64,000 bases of DNA from an uncultured Pelagibacteraceae bacterium (GCA_902592445.1 CACJEN010000001.1:62001-126000), one strand, 5' to 3'; shown: positions 1-10,817, counted from the stretch's first letter. The notes: generated by a model from the sequence alone, not told the origin. Numbers and translations: made by a program.

Positions 1-246
1 TGGGTAGCTTCATGGATTAGATACTTTAACAAATTAGATAAAAGATTTGGCGAGTCCATTTGGAGATATAGTTATGACCATCATGTGGTAGGCGAGAGGG
101 ATATTTCAATTTTAGATGATAGAGAGTTTGTTCTATTGAGACGGAAAAGAAACAGTGTAATTACAACTATGTACTTTATTGTTTTTTTAGCATTTATCTT
201 TTTTATGTCATTAATGGGCGACATACTTATAAAAATAACTGGTTAG
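1..246 (+). CDS. C-terminal fragment of an unidentified membrane-anchored protein (5' end outside window)
   Basis: An open frame enters from the left edge and runs 81 codons to a TAG at 244-246. The visible part has a charged, aromatic-rich stretch (residues 1-50 of the fragment) followed by a hydrophobic segment of about 20 residues (about 53-75) and a short tail, so the protein probably ends with a membrane anchor facing a soluble domain. I do not recognise the family from this tail. Its last four bases overlap the stop of the convergent gene at 243-590. Coding is supported by the uninterrupted frame to the edge and by the stop-to-stop packing seen throughout the window. Confidence 0.6.
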   Translation, partial: WVASWIRYFNKLDKRFGESIWRYSYDHHVVGERDISILDDREFVLLRRKRNSVITTMYFIVFLAFIFFMSLMGDILIKITG

Positions 247-590
247 TTTTTTAGTTGTTTTCTATTTTTTAAATATAAGAAAAAAGCAACAATTTCATAA
301 CCTATATAAAAAAAATGGTAAACAATTGGTAATTTAAAAAATTTGTATAAAATTTTGTATTTTGGGATTTCTTTCCAGACTAATAAAAAAGCATCAACAC
401 CAACATAAATTTTTCCTTCTTTTTCTACATGTAACCTTCTTAAAAGCTCTTTATCAGATTTATTTGTTTCATCTTCTGCCTCTTTATTTTTAGTTATATC
501 TATCCAGTTTAACTCACTAATATTTTCTTTTTTATAAAGGTTAATTTCTGCTCTACAAATACTGCAAGAATTATTAAAATAAACTTTCAT
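243..590 (-). CDS. DCC-family (DUF393) thiol-disulfide oxidoreductase-like protein
   Basis: A 115-residue protein with a thioredoxin-like N-terminus: a beta strand, then C-S-I-C at residues 9-12, followed by a helix with conserved Glu and Leu. This Cys-x-x-Cys placed about ten residues from the start is the hallmark of the DCC/DUF393 (YuxK-like) family, which are usually 110-140 residues. The C-terminal third is hydrophobic and aromatic and may lie on or in the membrane. The substrate is not known for this family member. It starts 87 bp from the divergent tldD and its stop overlaps the upstream fragment by 4 bp. Confidence 0.75.
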   Translation of the reverse strand: MKVYFNNSCSICRAEINLYKKENISELNWIDITKNKEAEDETNKSDKELLRRLHVEKEGKIYVGVDAFLLVWKEIPKYKILYKFFKLPIVYHFFYIGYEIVAFFLYLKNRKQLKN

Positions 591-677
591 CAGTTAAATT
601 TATAATGATTTTTTTTATTTTTCTTAATGTGATAAAACGACTGTTGAAATATTAATTATGGCAACTACATTAACCTG

Positions 678-2090
678 ATGTCAAATTTCTTCAAAAATAG
701 CGACTTAGATAACATTCAAGCAGAGAGTATTGTATCAGATACACTAAATAATTGTGATGATGGGGAGTTATACTTAGAAAATTCGAAATCAGAATCAATC
801 TTATTAGACGATAACAAAATTAAAAACTCAAGCTATAGCTCTGACTTAGGCTATGGTTTTAGGGCAATTACAGGAGAAGTTGTAGCTTATTCTCATTCTA
901 ATGAGATTTCAAAAGACTCTATTCTAAAATCAAGTGAAAATCTTAAAGATACACTTAAATCGAAAAAGGGTACCTACAATCATGAAATTCCCAAATCAAA
1001 TAAAAAATATTATGAAGATCTAAATCCAATTGAGGAAAAATCACAAAATTCAAAAATAAAAATTTTAAATGAGGTAAATAATTACATTAGATCCAAAGGA
1101 GATATTGTTAGCCAGGTAACAGCCAGTTTTTTAGGCGAGCACAAGGAAATCGAAATTATACGATCAAATTCTGAGGTTTTAAAAGATGTAAGACCGCTGG
1201 TTAGATTTAATGTTTCAGTAGTATTAGAAAAAAATGGAAAAAAAGAAACTGGTGTTTATGGTATTGGTGGAAGACAGTCCTATGATGAATATTTAAAAAA
1301 CGAAAACTGGAAACATGTTTGCGACGAAGCTTTTAGAATTGCTGATGTAAATCTTAAAAGCAAACCAGCTCCTGCTGGAGAAATGAAAGTTGTTTTGGGA
1401 CCAGGTTGGCCAGCGATATTAATTCATGAAGCAATTGGACATGGTTTAGAGGGAGATTTTAACAGAAAAAAAACTTCAGCATTTCATAATTTAATGGGCC
1501 AAAGAGTGGCTAGTGAAGGAGTAACAATAGTAGATGATGGTACTTTAAATCTTCGAAGAGGAAGTCTTACCATTGATGATGAAGGTACACCAACAGAAAA
1601 CACTGTGTTAATTGAAAACGGAATACTTAAAAACTTTATGCAAGATAGGCTAAATGCAAGGCTTATGAATACGAAATCTACAGGTAGTGGTCGAAGAGAA
1701 AGTTATAAACATGTCGTATTACCAAGAATGAGAAATACAATGATGTTAAGTGGAAAATACTCACAAGATGAAATGATAAGATCAGTTGATAAAGGTATAT
1801 TTGCAGTTAGTTTTGGAGGAGGTCAAGTCGACATTACCTCTGGAAAATTTGTTTTTAATTGCACTGAAGCTTATGAAATTAATAATGGAAAAATAGGCTC
1901 TCCAATCAAAGGCGCTACACTAATTGGTGACGGTCCATCAATTTTAAAAGAAGTTTCAATGGTTGGGAACGATATGAAACTAGATCCTGGAATAGGCACA
2001 TGTGGAAAAGCTGGACAAGGTGTTCCTGTAGGAGTCGCTCAACCATCTATTTTAATAAATAAAATGACGGTCGGTGGAACACAACTTTAA
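678..2090 (+). CDS. tldD: Metalloprotease TldD
   Basis: A 470-residue TldD-type zinc peptidase (E. coli TldD is about 480). The catalytic HExxxH sits at residues 250-255 within HEAIGHGLEGD, and the third expected zinc ligand, a Cys in a G-T-C-G-K-A-G context, is near residue 440. TldD pairs with PmbA/TldE as a heterodimer that degrades unfolded peptides and, in other bacteria, processes microcin B17 and the CcdA antitoxin. Here pmbA follows after 3 bp, as expected for a complex made in equal amounts. No modified-peptide precursor is visible nearby, so a general peptide-degrading role is likelier. The start ATG at 678 overlaps a six-codon mini-frame in a TGATG junction. Confidence 0.95.
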   Translation: MSNFFKNSDLDNIQAESIVSDTLNNCDDGELYLENSKSESILLDDNKIKNSSYSSDLGYGFRAITGEVVAYSHSNEISKDSILKSSENLKDTLKSKKGTYNHEIPKSNKKYYEDLNPIEEKSQNSKIKILNEVNNYIRSKGDIVSQVTASFLGEHKEIEIIRSNSEVLKDVRPLVRFNVSVVLEKNGKKETGVYGIGGRQSYDEYLKNENWKHVCDEAFRIADVNLKSKPAPAGEMKVVLGPGWPAILIHEAIGHGLEGDFNRKKTSAFHNLMGQRVASEGVTIVDDGTLNLRRGSLTIDDEGTPTENTVLIENGILKNFMQDRLNARLMNTKSTGSGRRESYKHVVLPRMRNTMMLSGKYSQDEMIRSVDKGIFAVSFGGGQVDITSGKFVFNCTEAYEINNGKIGSPIKGATLIGDGPSILKEVSMVGNDMKLDPGIGTCGKAGQGVPVGVAQPSILINKMTVGGTQL

Positions 2091-2093
2091 CAA

Positions 2094-3410
2094 ATGGTCA
2101 AAGATCAAGAGTATTTAAATAGTATTGCAAGTCAAACAATTGAGTATTCAAAAAAGCTCGGCGCCACAGATGTAAATGTTGAGGTTGTTCATTCCATCTC
2201 AGAAACAGTAAATTTAAGAAATAAACAATTAGATGAATCAAACAGATCTGATAGTTTTGCTATAGGCATTACGACTTATATAAACAAAAAAAAATCAACT
2301 ATCTCATCCTCAAATTTATCAAAAGATAATATTAAAATACTTACAGAAAGATGCATTGAGACAGCAAAAATAACTCCTGATGATGAATTTAATTCATTAC
2401 CTGACAAGGAATTAATGGCAAAAAATTTTGAAAGTTTGGATCTTTATGATGAATTTCATGTTCCAAATAATAAAAAAATAGACATTTTAAAAGAAGCCGA
2501 GGAAGCTGCATCAAAAGAAACTAAAATTATTAACACTGAAACAGACTTTACTGAAAATAAGTCAAATTTTGTTTTAGCAAATAGCAATGGTTTTATAAAT
2601 GGATATAAAACTTCAAACTTTAATATTAGTTGTGTAGCGGTTGCTAAAAAAGATAGCCAAATGGAGAGAGATTATGACTTTACTAGTAAAAGACATTTTT
2701 CTGATTTAATTAACCCTAAAAATATAGGTGAAAGTGCTGCAGCAAATACGGTAAAAAAATTAGATCCTAAGAAAATAAAAAGTGAGAAAATAGGTATTGT
2801 ATTTGATAAAAAAATTTCGAAAGGTATTTTGAATGTTTTATCTAGTGCAATATCTGCAGGAGCTATTTCCAGAGGAACCTCATTTTTAAAGAATAAAATT
2901 GGTGAAGAAATTTTTCCTAAATCTCTAAATGTTATAGACGATCCAAAAATAAAAAAAGGACTTGGCTCTAAAAATTTCGATAGCGAAGGAGTAGAAACTA
3001 ACAATCTTAAATTAATCGAAAACGGTGTACTAAAAAGTTATTTAGTAGATACTTATTACGGAAAAAAATTAAATTTGAAATCAAATGGTAGATGCGGTGG
3101 TACAAGTAACTTATATTTTGAAAATGGGAGTATGCCTCCTGAAACACTACTTAAATCAAGTAAAAAAAATTTATACATTACAGAAACAATTGGACATGGC
3201 ACAAACCTTGTAACAGGGGATTATTCTGTTGGAGCAAATGGTTTTATGGTTGAAAATGGTGAATTTATATATCCTGTAAGTGAAATTACAATTGCAGGAA
3301 ATTTTAAGGATATATTTAAAAATATTACTTTGGCTAATGATCTAGAATTTAAATACTCTACTAATGCGCCAACTCTTTTAGTTGAGGGTATGGTTGTAGC
3401 TGGAAGGTGA
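2094..3410 (+). CDS. pmbA: PmbA/TldE metalloprotease-like partner
   Basis: A 438-residue protein of the PmbA/TldE family, close to the usual 440-450. It shares the TldD fold (N-terminal alpha/beta domain, C-terminal beta-rich domain with a G-H-G-T-N-L-V-T-G-D-Y-S type stretch near residue 365) but has no HExxxH, as expected for the non-catalytic partner. The known role is to form the TldD/TldE heterodimer, lining the chamber where peptides reach the zinc site. It begins 3 bp after tldD and its TGA overlaps the GTG start of the next gene, so the three genes are probably one transcript. Confidence 0.93.
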   Translation: MVKDQEYLNSIASQTIEYSKKLGATDVNVEVVHSISETVNLRNKQLDESNRSDSFAIGITTYINKKKSTISSSNLSKDNIKILTERCIETAKITPDDEFNSLPDKELMAKNFESLDLYDEFHVPNNKKIDILKEAEEAASKETKIINTETDFTENKSNFVLANSNGFINGYKTSNFNISCVAVAKKDSQMERDYDFTSKRHFSDLINPKNIGESAAANTVKKLDPKKIKSEKIGIVFDKKISKGILNVLSSAISAGAISRGTSFLKNKIGEEIFPKSLNVIDDPKIKKGLGSKNFDSEGVETNNLKLIENGVLKSYLVDTYYGKKLNLKSNGRCGGTSNLYFENGSMPPETLLKSSKKNLYITETIGHGTNLVTGDYSVGANGFMVENGEFIYPVSEITIAGNFKDIFKNITLANDLEFKYSTNAPTLLVEGMVVAGR

Positions 3411-4378
3411 AAAGTGTATGCGTAATTGGAAGTGGGATTTCTGGATCAACAATTGCCAATTTGTTATCTAAAAAATACAAAGTTGATGTTTATGAAAAAG
3501 CAAAAGGAATTGGTGGCAGAAGCTCTCATAGAAGGTATTTAAACAAACTAGGTTTTGATCACGGGCTACAATATATCTCTCCAAAAACGAGCAAATTTAA
3601 AAAATTTTGTTCTGGATTACAAAAAAAAAGAGTTTTAAAAAAATGGCAGGGTCCACATAAGTTTGATCACAGTAAAGTTTTAGAGAATAAAAAACATACC
3701 AAACTTATTGGAGCAAAAGGAAATAATGCAATATCAAAATATTTATTAAAAAATATTAATTGTATTTTTGGATATGAGCTATTTAAAATTGAGAGGATAA
3801 GAAAAAATTGGAAATTAAGTTTTTTAAATGGCGATGTTAAATATTATGAAATATTAATAATATCAATCCCTTTTGCACAATCAAAAAAACTATTAAAAAA
3901 ATTTCTTCCTAATTTCTTCAAGAATAAAAATGTGAAAATGGAGGCAAATATAACAGTTATGACTGTAACAAATAAAATTGAAAATAATTTTTCAAGTTTC
4001 TTATTTAATGATGAAGTAATAGGGTGGGCAGCTAAAGAAAATAGCAAAAAAAGGTTTAAGTACAAATACGATCTTTGGACAATTCAAAGCACATTTAAAT
4101 GGGCTAATAGAAATATTTTAAATTATAGAAATAATAAAAAAAAATTTACGAATTTTTTAATCAATAGATTTAAAAAACTATCTAAGATAAATATTAATAA
4201 AATATATTTTTCAAATATCCATGGTTGGAAATATTCTGCAAACAAAAAACACTTAAATATTCAATCTTTATGGAGTAAATCATTGAAAGTTGGGATTTGT
4301 GGTGATTGGTTCGGAGGCCCTCGTTATGAAAATGGATGGATAAGCGCCAGTGATTTATATAAAAAAATTACTAATTAA
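3407..4378 (+). CDS. FAD/NAD(P)-dependent oxidoreductase, renalase/amine-oxidase-like
   Basis: A 323-residue flavoprotein with a Rossmann dinucleotide site at the N-terminus (G-S-G-I-S-G, residues 8-13), a G-I-G-G-R-S second glycine motif near residue 37, and the C-terminal FAD contact I-C-G-D-W-F-G-G near residue 300. This architecture fits the small renalase-like branch of the amine-oxidase superfamily; the substrate cannot be told from sequence. The GTG start at 3407 overlaps the pmbA stop (GTGA), implying translational coupling. An alternative start is not needed because the Rossmann strand begins at residue 3. The stop overlaps the convergent DUF6134 gene by 8 bp. Confidence 0.8.
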   Translation: MKSVCVIGSGISGSTIANLLSKKYKVDVYEKAKGIGGRSSHRRYLNKLGFDHGLQYISPKTSKFKKFCSGLQKKRVLKKWQGPHKFDHSKVLENKKHTKLIGAKGNNAISKYLLKNINCIFGYELFKIERIRKNWKLSFLNGDVKYYEILIISIPFAQSKKLLKKFLPNFFKNKNVKMEANITVMTVTNKIENNFSSFLFNDEVIGWAAKENSKKRFKYKYDLWTIQSTFKWANRNILNYRNNKKKFTNFLINRFKKLSKININKIYFSNIHGWKYSANKKHLNIQSLWSKSLKVGICGDWFGGPRYENGWISASDLYKKITN

Positions 4379-5060
4379 CTTTTTTTAGTCTGTACTCCCA
4401 AGTACCTAATCTTTTATATCGAATTTTAACTATCATTGCTCTTTTTTTATCGTACCAAATTTCAAAATCTAGTCTCTTATCTTTTGGAAGACTTTCATCA
4501 GTAGATTTAAGTCTAAATTTTTCAACATTAATTTCATTTTCATAAAGCCTAATTTTTTCCTTTTTTAGAAATTCTACCGACTGTTTTTTGATACTTCCAG
4601 AAAGTGGACTAATTTGAGTATCTGATTGTAACAATCTATGATTCCACCAATTACCAATTATATTCTCTAAATTTCCAGTTCCTTTATAAGAAGATCCATT
4701 AATTTTAAAATTTCTATTTTCTTCGTCAAAGAACACTTCCACAAATTTTTTTTTATCATTTTGTACTGTATCTGATTTGAAAAAAATTAGTTGATCATTT
4801 TCGTAAATTTCCAAACCTTCACTAATAACTGAGAAAACTGTTATACCCATTAGTTTAACTTCAAAGTTTGTGATATTTGTTACTTCAAATTTTTTTTGAG
4901 TTTTATTAAAAAAAAATTTACTAAAGCCTATATATTTATTGTCTTTAAATATTTCCATTTCAATCGATTTAATATTTTTATAATGATCAGTGTGAGCGTA
5001 TGCATTTATTTTAAATAAAATTCCTAAAGTAATGAAAAAGATTAAAATGATTTTATTCAT
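4371..5060 (-). CDS. Secreted DUF6134-like protein
   Basis: A 229-residue protein with a clear signal peptide: a Lys at residue 3, a hydrophobic core (about residues 4-18) and a likely cleavage after A-Y-A near residue 22. The mature part is beta-rich with repeated short strands (for example F-K-I-N-G-S-S-Y near residue 115) and ends with a W-Y-D-K-K segment, resembling the DUF6134 family of periplasmic proteins of unknown function; the family name is from memory. It faces the YczE-like gene across a 133-bp divergent spacer. I cannot assign a function. Confidence 0.65.
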   Translation of the reverse strand: MNKIILIFFITLGILFKINAYAHTDHYKNIKSIEMEIFKDNKYIGFSKFFFNKTQKKFEVTNITNFEVKLMGITVFSVISEGLEIYENDQLIFFKSDTVQNDKKKFVEVFFDEENRNFKINGSSYKGTGNLENIIGNWWNHRLLQSDTQISPLSGSIKKQSVEFLKKEKIRLYENEINVEKFRLKSTDESLPKDKRLDFEIWYDKKRAMIVKIRYKRLGTWEYRLKKVN

Positions 5061-5193
5061 AAAATTTATTAAATTATTTTAATAGAAATTAATATTTAAC
5101 TAAAGTGTGAAGATATTAGAAGAGAATATAAATAAACTTATTTTCTGTTGTTTATACATAAATTCTGTTATGCAATATGATCTTTGATTAATA

Positions 5194-5838
5194 ATGTTTT
5201 TAACTATTAAAAAAATTCCAATAAAAACCTGGAGCTCTGAAAAACCTTTAAATTTCAAACCTAAATTTTCAACCTTTTTTTTTCTTTGTTTGGGATTAGT
5301 TTTGTTTGGTTTAGGAGAGGGTCTTTTAGTTTTATCAACAACTGGTAATTCACCGTGGTCAGTATTTGCTGAAGGAATATCCAAAAAAACGGACATATCG
5401 ATTGGTGCTGCTACATTTATAGTTAGTGTAAGTGTCTTATTTTCGTGGATTTTTCTAAAACAAAAGCCAGGAATAGGAACAGTTATGAATATCATCATTA
5501 TTGCTGGAATGATCGATGTAACTTTATATTTCTTTGATCCACCAACAAATTTTTTTTCTAAATATTTATTATCAGTTGTTTCAGTATTGTTAGTTGGATT
5601 AGGTAGTGGAATATATTTAGTTGCTAACTTAGGACCAGGACCAAGAGACGGTTTAATGACGGGATTAACAAAAATTATGAATTTACCAATTGCTTTTGTT
5701 AGAGCTTGTCTAGAAATTACAGTTGTATTAATTGGATGGTATTTAGGTGGTACTGTTGGTGTTGGAACATTAATATTTGCATTTGGGATAGGCCCTGCAG
5801 TTGCCTTTGGTTTATTTTTTGTAAATAAAATTAGTTAG
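5194..5838 (+). CDS. YczE/YitT-type integral membrane protein
   Basis: A 214-residue polytopic membrane protein with about five or six hydrophobic segments. Conserved small-residue motifs include T-T-G-N-S-P-W-S-V-F near residue 50 and L-G-P-G-P-R-D-G-L-M near residue 150. These two related half-motifs (a polar turn after a helix, followed by W/D and a Gly-rich patch) are typical of the YczE/YyaS/YitT family, whose function is unsettled. It stands alone on the plus strand; its stop overlaps the end of typA by 8 bp. The first 28 residues are cytoplasmic-looking and basic. Confidence 0.75.
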   Translation: MFLTIKKIPIKTWSSEKPLNFKPKFSTFFFLCLGLVLFGLGEGLLVLSTTGNSPWSVFAEGISKKTDISIGAATFIVSVSVLFSWIFLKQKPGIGTVMNIIIIAGMIDVTLYFFDPPTNFFSKYLLSVVSVLLVGLGSGIYLVANLGPGPRDGLMTGLTKIMNLPIAFVRACLEITVVLIGWYLGGTVGVGTLIFAFGIGPAVAFGLFFVNKIS

Positions 5839-7660
5839 CTAAAGAAGCTGCTTTTTCAATTCTTTTTCTCTCGTGAGGATCTAAAATTGATTTTCTTAAT
5901 CTGCATGATTTAGGAGTTATCTCTAAAGCCTCGTCAGTGTTTAGCATGCTTAACTGCTCAGCAATTGACATTTTTCTCACTGGAGTAAGGACAACATTTT
6001 CATCTGTTCCTTGTGTTCTCATATTTGTTAATTTTTTTCCCTTCATGACATTAATTATCATATCTCCAGGTTTTGGAGCTAAACCAACTATCATACCTGA
6101 ATAAACAGGATCATTATGAGTTACGAACATCTCACCTCTTGCCTGTAGATTAAATATTGCAAAGGCAACAGCTTTACCTTGTTCCATAGAAATTAAAGCT
6201 CCGTTTCTTCTACCTTCCATCTCTCCTTCAAATTTACTATATGAGTGAAAAATTCTATTTATCACACCTGTACCTTTTGTAAGAGTTAAAAATCTACTTG
6301 TATAGCCCATCAAACCTCGAGTAGGTGCATGGAAAATAAGCCTTTTTTTATTTTTACCTGTGTCCTTAAGATCTATCAACTTTCCTTTTCTTCTATTCAT
6401 AGAGTCAATGATTTTTGATGAATATTCCTCATCTAAATCCACGGTTATTTCTTCAAAAGGTTCTAATTTATTTCCATTATCATCTTTTTTGAATAAAACT
6501 CTTGGTGGGCTAACGGTTAGTTCAAATCCTTCCCTTCGCATTTGTGTAAGAAGAATTTCTAACATTAATTCACCACGTCCACTTATTTCAAATGCATCTT
6601 TGTTTTCATTTTCGGAAAATGTAATTCCAACATTATTTTGAGCCTCAACCATCAATCTTTCTCTGATCTGAGTGCTTGTTAATTTTTTACCTTCGGTACC
6701 TGCCAGTGGCGAACTATTTACAGTAATCTTTATTGACATTGTTGGTGGATCTATTGGAGTAGCTTGAATTGGATTATCAACATCTAGATCACAAATAGTA
6801 TCAGCAACATTTGCTTTTTCTAAACCAGCTACAACGACTATATCTCCAGCTTCACCAATTTCTATTGGAACTTTTTTTGTTCCTTCGTATCTAAATATTT
6901 TAGTCAATCTTCCCTCGTCAACTTTTTCACCATTTAAATTTATTGCTTTAATTTGCTGATTTGCTTTTGCTGTACCTTGAGATATTCGTCCAACTAAACT
7001 TCTACCTAAGAAACTATCAGCATAAAGTAGGGTAGATAGCATTGCAAAAGGTTTTGTCTTATCAAATTTTGCTGGTTGTACATGTTCAATTATTAAATCT
7101 AATAATGGATGTAAGTTTTCCCTAGGGCCATCAATTTCTTTACTAGCCCAACCCGATCTACCACTAGCATATATAACTGGAAAATCTAATTGCTCTTCAT
7201 TAGCATCTAAACTTACAAATAAGTCAAAAGTTTCATCTAAAACTTCATTTGCTCTTTGATCTGGCTTATCTAATTTATTTATCACCACTATTGGTTTTAG
7301 CCCTTGCTTAAGTGCTTTTGCTAAAACAAATTTAGTTTGAGGCATCACTCCTTCAGCCGAGTCAATTAATAACAAAGCTCCATCCGCCATACTTAAAACT
7401 CTCTCTACTTCTGCTGCAAAATCTCTGTGTCCAGGAGTGTCAATTATGTTTACTCTTGAATTATTCCAATTAATGGATGCTGGTTTAGCTAAAATTGTAA
7501 TACCTCTTTCTTTTTCAAGTTCACCGGAGTCCATTAATCTTTCATCTACAACTTCATTTTCTCTGAAAGATCCACTTTGTTTCATCAGATTGTCGATTAA
7601 GGTTGTTTTACCGTGATCAACGTGAGCGATAATGGTTATGTTTCTAATTTCAGCTGTCAT
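5831..7660 (-). CDS. typA: Ribosome-associated GTPase TypA/BipA
   Basis: A 609-residue translational GTPase, the usual length for BipA. The GTPase domain shows A-H-V-D-H-G-K-T at residues 11-18, D-T-P-G-H near 74-78 and N-K-L-D near 127-130. EF-G-like domains III and V follow, with the BipA-specific C-terminal domain containing G-L-M-G-Y-T-S-R. BipA binds the 70S ribosome and helps 50S assembly and growth under cold or stress. The gene is monocistronic, with 247 bp between it and groEL upstream on the same strand, so its promoter probably lies in that gap. Confidence 0.97.
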   Translation of the reverse strand: MTAEIRNITIIAHVDHGKTTLIDNLMKQSGSFRENEVVDERLMDSGELEKERGITILAKPASINWNNSRVNIIDTPGHRDFAAEVERVLSMADGALLLIDSAEGVMPQTKFVLAKALKQGLKPIVVINKLDKPDQRANEVLDETFDLFVSLDANEEQLDFPVIYASGRSGWASKEIDGPRENLHPLLDLIIEHVQPAKFDKTKPFAMLSTLLYADSFLGRSLVGRISQGTAKANQQIKAINLNGEKVDEGRLTKIFRYEGTKKVPIEIGEAGDIVVVAGLEKANVADTICDLDVDNPIQATPIDPPTMSIKITVNSSPLAGTEGKKLTSTQIRERLMVEAQNNVGITFSENENKDAFEISGRGELMLEILLTQMRREGFELTVSPPRVLFKKDDNGNKLEPFEEITVDLDEEYSSKIIDSMNRRKGKLIDLKDTGKNKKRLIFHAPTRGLMGYTSRFLTLTKGTGVINRIFHSYSKFEGEMEGRRNGALISMEQGKAVAFAIFNLQARGEMFVTHNDPVYSGMIVGLAPKPGDMIINVMKGKKLTNMRTQGTDENVVLTPVRKMSIAEQLSMLNTDEALEITPKSCRLRKSILDPHERKRIEKAASLAN

Positions 7661-7830
7661 TTGAGCGCCGTTATATATAAAAAATATTTTTTTAAAACAT
7701 CTAAAAACACAATATTACAAAGCATTTTTTCTCAATTACTAAGTGATGGATACAACTTGAGTATAATTATAGATTCGCAATATGTGGTTAATTAGAAAAA
7801 GACTACATAAATTTGTTAGATTAAGTTTTC

Positions 7831-7880
7831 ATCCACCATGAAGTGGATAAAAAAAAGGCCATCACAAGGACGGCCTTTTT
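7831..7880 (-). terminator. Rho-independent terminator of groESL with a second small hairpin behind it
   Basis: On the minus strand, 28 bp after the groEL stop, a 9-bp perfect stem (7872-7880 pairing with 7852-7860, GGCC core) with an 11-nt loop leads into a run of eight T (7856-7849). That is a classic intrinsic terminator. Immediately beyond is a second 6-bp stem, ATCCAC/GTGGAT (7831-7836 with 7843-7848). The terminator is one of very few hairpins in this window. Confidence 0.85.
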
Positions 7881-7907
7881 AGATTTTGTTTTAAGCAAAC
7901 AGGATAA

Positions 7908-9575
<1,668 letters not shown>

Positions 9576-9586
9576 TTAATTAATTA

Positions 9587-9880
9587 TTATTTTCCAGATG
9601 AAATACCCATAATGTCAGATTCTTTCATTATGCTGTATTCTTTACCATCTATTTTGACTTCAGTTCCAGACCACTTTCCAAAAAGAACTTTGTCGCCGAC
9701 TTTAACATCCATAGGGATTATTTTTCCATCCTCTGTTTTTGCACCACCGCCAACTGCAACTACTTTGCCTTCTTGCGGTTTTTCTTGTGCCGTGTCAGGG
9801 ATAATTATTCCACCAGCAGTTTTTTCGCTGCTATCTAATACTTCGATTAACACTCTATCGTGTAACGGTTTGAACTTCAT
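9587..9880 (-). CDS. groES: Co-chaperonin GroES (Hsp10)
   Basis: A 97-residue GroES: the N-terminal K-P-L-H-D-R-V strand, the mobile loop with G-G-I-I-I-P-D-T (about residues 23-30), and the late G-K-W-S-G-T-E-V segment are all present. It caps the GroEL ring. The start is preceded by AAAGGAG, a good Shine-Dalgarno, and by a sigma-32-like promoter at 9905-9933. First gene of the groES-groEL operon. Confidence 0.98.
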   Translation of the reverse strand: MKFKPLHDRVLIEVLDSSEKTAGGIIIPDTAQEKPQEGKVVAVGGGAKTEDGKIIPMDVKVGDKVLFGKWSGTEVKIDGKEYSIMKESDIMGISSGK

Positions 9881-9904
9881 ATAAACTCCTTTAAATTAGC
9901 ATTC

Positions 9905-9933
9905 ATATAAAGGTCAATAATGAGTATTTCAAG
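9905..9933 (-). promoter_or_regulatory. Putative RpoH (sigma-32) promoter of groESL
   Basis: Reading the minus strand, CTTGAA (9933-9928) is followed after 14 bp by CCTTTATAT (9913-9905), about 25 bp before the groES start codon. CTTGAA with a C-rich, AT-ending -10 element is the heat-shock sigma factor pattern of proteobacteria. I see no CIRCE inverted repeat in this gap, which favours positive control by RpoH over HrcA repression. The match was found by eye and not scored. Confidence 0.6.
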
Positions 9934-10001
9934 ATCCCTTCAGAAATTTATGGAACCAAAAAAGCAAAGAATTAATTGGATTTTTAGGCTATATCTCAAT
10001 C

Positions 10002-10817
10002 ATGATAACAAACCTTGATACAGAAGGGCTTAAAAAAATCGCACTTGATTACGATCTTTTTTATATCGATATATGGGGAGTGATACACAATGGTTTGGAG
10101 CTTAATTTTTCAGCTATAGAAACTTTAAAAAAATTAAAAGAAAATAAAAAAAAATTTGTACTTTTAACAAACGCTCCAAGGCCGAACGAGTCTGTAATAG
10201 AGTTTTTAAAAAAAATGGGCCTAAAAGATTTTCATGATAAAGTTTTCACTTCAGGAGAAGCAGCTTTGAGGTATCTAAAAAGTGATTTAAACAATAAGAA
10301 ATTTTTCCACATAGGTCCCCCACGAGATTTTGATTTATTTTCCTCTTTTAAAAATTTAAAAGAAATAAATATAGATTTAGCAGATTATATTCTTTGCACA
10401 GGATTGTTTGATAATCATGATAAAGATTTAGATTATTATAAAACATTTCTTAAAGAACATTTAACAAAAAAGATGATCTGTACGAACCCAGATTTAATAG
10501 TTGATAGAGGAAATATCAGAGAATTTTGCGCAGGATCGGTAGCAAAAGTTTTTGAAAATTTAAAAGGAGAAGTTATTTATTTTGGCAAACCATATCCTCC
10601 AGTTTATGAGTTATCTGCCGAAACTAGAGATAAAAAAGTTTTATGTATAGGTGATAATCTTAATACAGATATTAAAGGTGCTAATCATCAAAATTTTGAT
10701 GCTTTGCTAATTACAGGAGGCATTCACAGAAATGAAATTTCTGATAAAAAAATAGAAAATTTAACTAAATCTTACAATGTAAAAATTAATTATATTCAAA
10801 CAGAACTAAAATGGTGA
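10002..10817 (+). CDS. HAD-superfamily hydrolase, NagD-like (TIGR01459 type)
   Basis: A 271-residue phosphatase-like protein. HAD motif I is D-I-W-G-V at residues 23-27, motif II is L-L-T-N-A-P near residue 55, and motif III/IV is G-D-N-L-N-T-D near residue 218; the large insertion between motifs II and III is the NagD-type C2 cap. In alphaproteobacteria this subfamily commonly sits beside ribF, as here (its TGA lies within the first codons of ribF, 7-bp overlap). A role dephosphorylating a flavin intermediate is conceivable from that context, but is only inference. Confidence 0.85.
   Translation: MITNLDTEGLKKIALDYDLFYIDIWGVIHNGLELNFSAIETLKKLKENKKKFVLLTNAPRPNESVIEFLKKMGLKDFHDKVFTSGEAALRYLKSDLNNKKFFHIGPPRDFDLFSSFKNLKEINIDLADYILCTGLFDNHDKDLDYYKTFLKEHLTKKMICTNPDLIVDRGNIREFCAGSVAKVFENLKGEVIYFGKPYPPVYELSAETRDKKVLCIGDNLNTDIKGANHQNFDALLITGGIHRNEISDKKIENLTKSYNVKINYIQTELKW

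Noticed and set aside
658..678. Six-codon mini-ORF whose TGA overlaps the tldD ATG
   Set aside because: Too short to support, no ribosome site, no regulatory codon content; likely chance.
5100..5498. Minus-strand frame opposite the YczE-like gene
   Set aside because: Antisense to a clear membrane-protein gene and lacking a plausible composition.
7661..7830. Possible small RNA or extra gene in the longest gap
   Set aside because: Only a short frame overlapping typA antisense and no stable fold seen by eye; probably the typA promoter region.
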